Positions 62,773 to 64,000 of a DNA stretch of 64,000 nucleotides are shown in pieces; position 1 is the stretch's first letter; each line of letters begins with the position of its first letter. The notes under the pieces were generated by a model that saw nothing but the letters and a program-made list of their open reading frames with translations, did no database searches and was not told where the DNA came from. This stretch comes from Campanula takesimana (lineage: Eukaryota > Streptophyta > Magnoliopsida > Asterales > Campanulaceae), in NCBI GenBank assembly GCA_026119855.1, contig JAOWBW010000282.1, positions 372,001-436,000 of the forward strand. The letters are read 5' to 3'. A program made the position numbers and the translations under genes.

Positions 62773-63999
62773 CCCCACTTGGCTAGAGCGGTGAATTATC
62801 CTAGGATGTCTAATTGATTTTAGAGTCGCCACCCACGTTTTAGAGGAACGCGAGAAAACCAAAGAAAAGCCAATTTTATGTACAAAACCAGAGATTCGGG
62901 AAAAGATGGGTTCGGGGGTTAGGTGACGGAGTGGGAAGTACTTAAACACCCACTCCGCCCCACTTATGCGGGTCTTGCTACTTTTGGTGTTCTAATGTTA
63001 AATGTCCTTCAATTTGTTAATAAAAGTGCTAATAATTACAATGAAAAGAAAGGGGAAATTAAAAGAGAAATGATTTTATTAATTTAATGCTAAATATTAC
63101 ATGTTGAATTATTATTAAACAATTATATTAAAGAATGAAAAGTAAATTAAAATGGAGTTTGGAATGTTGGAATGTAACCTTGGCCAAACTTCAATAGTGA
63201 AGTGGCCTTTTGGTTGTATTCTCTTTTATGGAGATTGCATACTAGTAAGACATAAATAAAAGAGAAGGAGAAAACTTGTACCTTTAGAAAAGAGAACTTG
63301 AAGCCTTGACTTGAAAGTGTTGTTGTTGTAGAGAAATGGTTGTGTAAAAATTTGTGTAGAGTTTTGTTGTTAAAACTCTTGTTGGGAGAATTTGTGGAGA
63401 GTTTGTGTATAGTGTATTTGTGTAGAGATTTCAAGTCCAAAAGAGAAGATCTTTTCTAAGGTAGAAGAAGGTGGTTTTTATATGTAAAAAGGAGAGGGGA
63501 AGGTTGGAGGGAAAAGATGATCATCCATGTGAAATGGAATTGACAAATCAAAAATAAGATAAATAAAATAATAAATGAAAGAAATAAAAGAAAATCAAAT
63601 AAAATAAAAAGGAAATATTTTGCTTTAAAGAAAAGGCTTAGAATGTGGAATTGGGAGTTATGAAATAAGGGGGGATGAATGTGGATTAAAAAGGGAGTGT
63701 TTGTGATCAAGAAAAGGGAGGGAAAAGGTTGCAATTCGTAACTGCCGTAATGGGAAGCGCGCGAGTCCCGCTTTTGGGGCGAGAGGTGCGCGCGTCCCGT
63801 TGACAGTGTCGGAGGCGCCCGCGGGTAAAAATGATAGAAAGACAGAAAGGACTCTAAAGTTAATTCTGTTATGCAATTTAGTTCAAAACTAACGAAATCA
63901 GTTACGAACTTAACGAAAGTAACAGAAATTAACAAAAACATGTAAAAAAATATACTATGTATGCAATCGGGGTGAGAGGTCCAAGGTGGGGTGTCTACA
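62773..63999 (-). repeat. Gypsy 5' LTR
   Basis: 1227 bp, same length as the 3' LTR at 43511-44737. The LTR begins (minus) TGTAGACACCCC at the window edge, so the left-hand target duplication on the minus strand is not visible. GC-rich cluster at 63750-63830. Confidence 0.88.
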
Positions 64000-64000
64000 G

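Larger units (their letters stand above)
43511..63999 (-). mobile_element. Tat/Ogre-like Ty3/gypsy retrotransposon with nested insertions
   Basis: Two LTRs of identical length (43511-44737 and 62773-63999, 1227 bp each, about 96 % identical by eye) in the same orientation. On the minus strand they start TGTAGACACCCC. A primer-site-like TCGACTCCGCTGGGGA adjoins the right (5') LTR. A gag with a CxxH...GHxTxxC knuckle lies at 60947-61578 and a ruined protease at 55230-55610. RT, RNase H and integrase were not found and appear deleted. Net of Copia-2 and the Mutator-like element the unit is about 8.7 kb. The right target duplication lies outside the window. Confidence 0.82.

Overview
This is nuclear DNA from a flowering plant, most likely a eudicot. 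Evidence: AT-rich sequence, Stowaway MITEs with the CTCCCTCCGTCCC terminus, Ty1/copia and Ty3/gypsy retrotransposons primed by plant-type tRNA sites, hAT, CACTA and Mutator-like transposons, GT-AG introns, and one intronless plant-specific small gene. The species cannot be named from the sequence. No rRNA, organellar, bacterial or CRISPR signal was seen.

Layout. (1) 1-10.1 kb is a gene-proximal compartment. It holds many short DNA transposons (Stowaway MITEs, a foldback family, a Mutator-like element with gene-like contents), a LINE fragment and the only convincing host gene, at 8498-8971. (2) 10.1-16.6 kb is a nest. A decayed copia gag is cut by a CACTA end; that sequence is cut by a 3.7-kb hAT element with an exact 8-bp target duplication; the hAT carries a defective copia element with an exact 5-bp duplication. 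(3) 17.07-36.2 kb is one BED/DUF659/hATC hAT transposase gene on the minus strand, broken by two insertions with exact 5-bp duplications: a 1.68-kb solo-LTR-like unit and a long gypsy-type solo LTR. The gypsy LTR was itself hit by a copia element (Copia-1). A direct duplication of about 3.7 kb (21525-25198 and 31905-35578, about 99.8 % identical) now gives one solo-LTR version and one full-length version of that copia insertion in tandem. (4) 36.2-43.5 kb has a second decayed copia, a gutted copia-like element with LTRs, a 719-bp foldback/MULE-like element with an 11-bp duplication, a 102-bp tRNA-type SINE and simple repeats. (5) 43.5-64 kb is a single Tat/Ogre-like gypsy retrotransposon on the minus strand with two 1227-bp LTRs. 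It was invaded by a 9-kb copia (Copia-2, with an LTR-internal-LTR-partial-internal structure) and by a Mutator-like element carrying a gene-like exon and a palindromic tandem array; the same array family also occurs at 1-1620.

Functionally the window is mainly a record of nested transposition, LTR-LTR recombination and decay. Every transposon protein seen carries frameshifts, stops, deletions or lost catalytic residues. Two patterns deserve most attention: the recent 3.7-kb duplication with a patchwork junction near 25.2 kb, and GC-rich, self-complementary islands that recur in the LTRs and leaders of several unrelated retrotransposon families in this AT-rich DNA.
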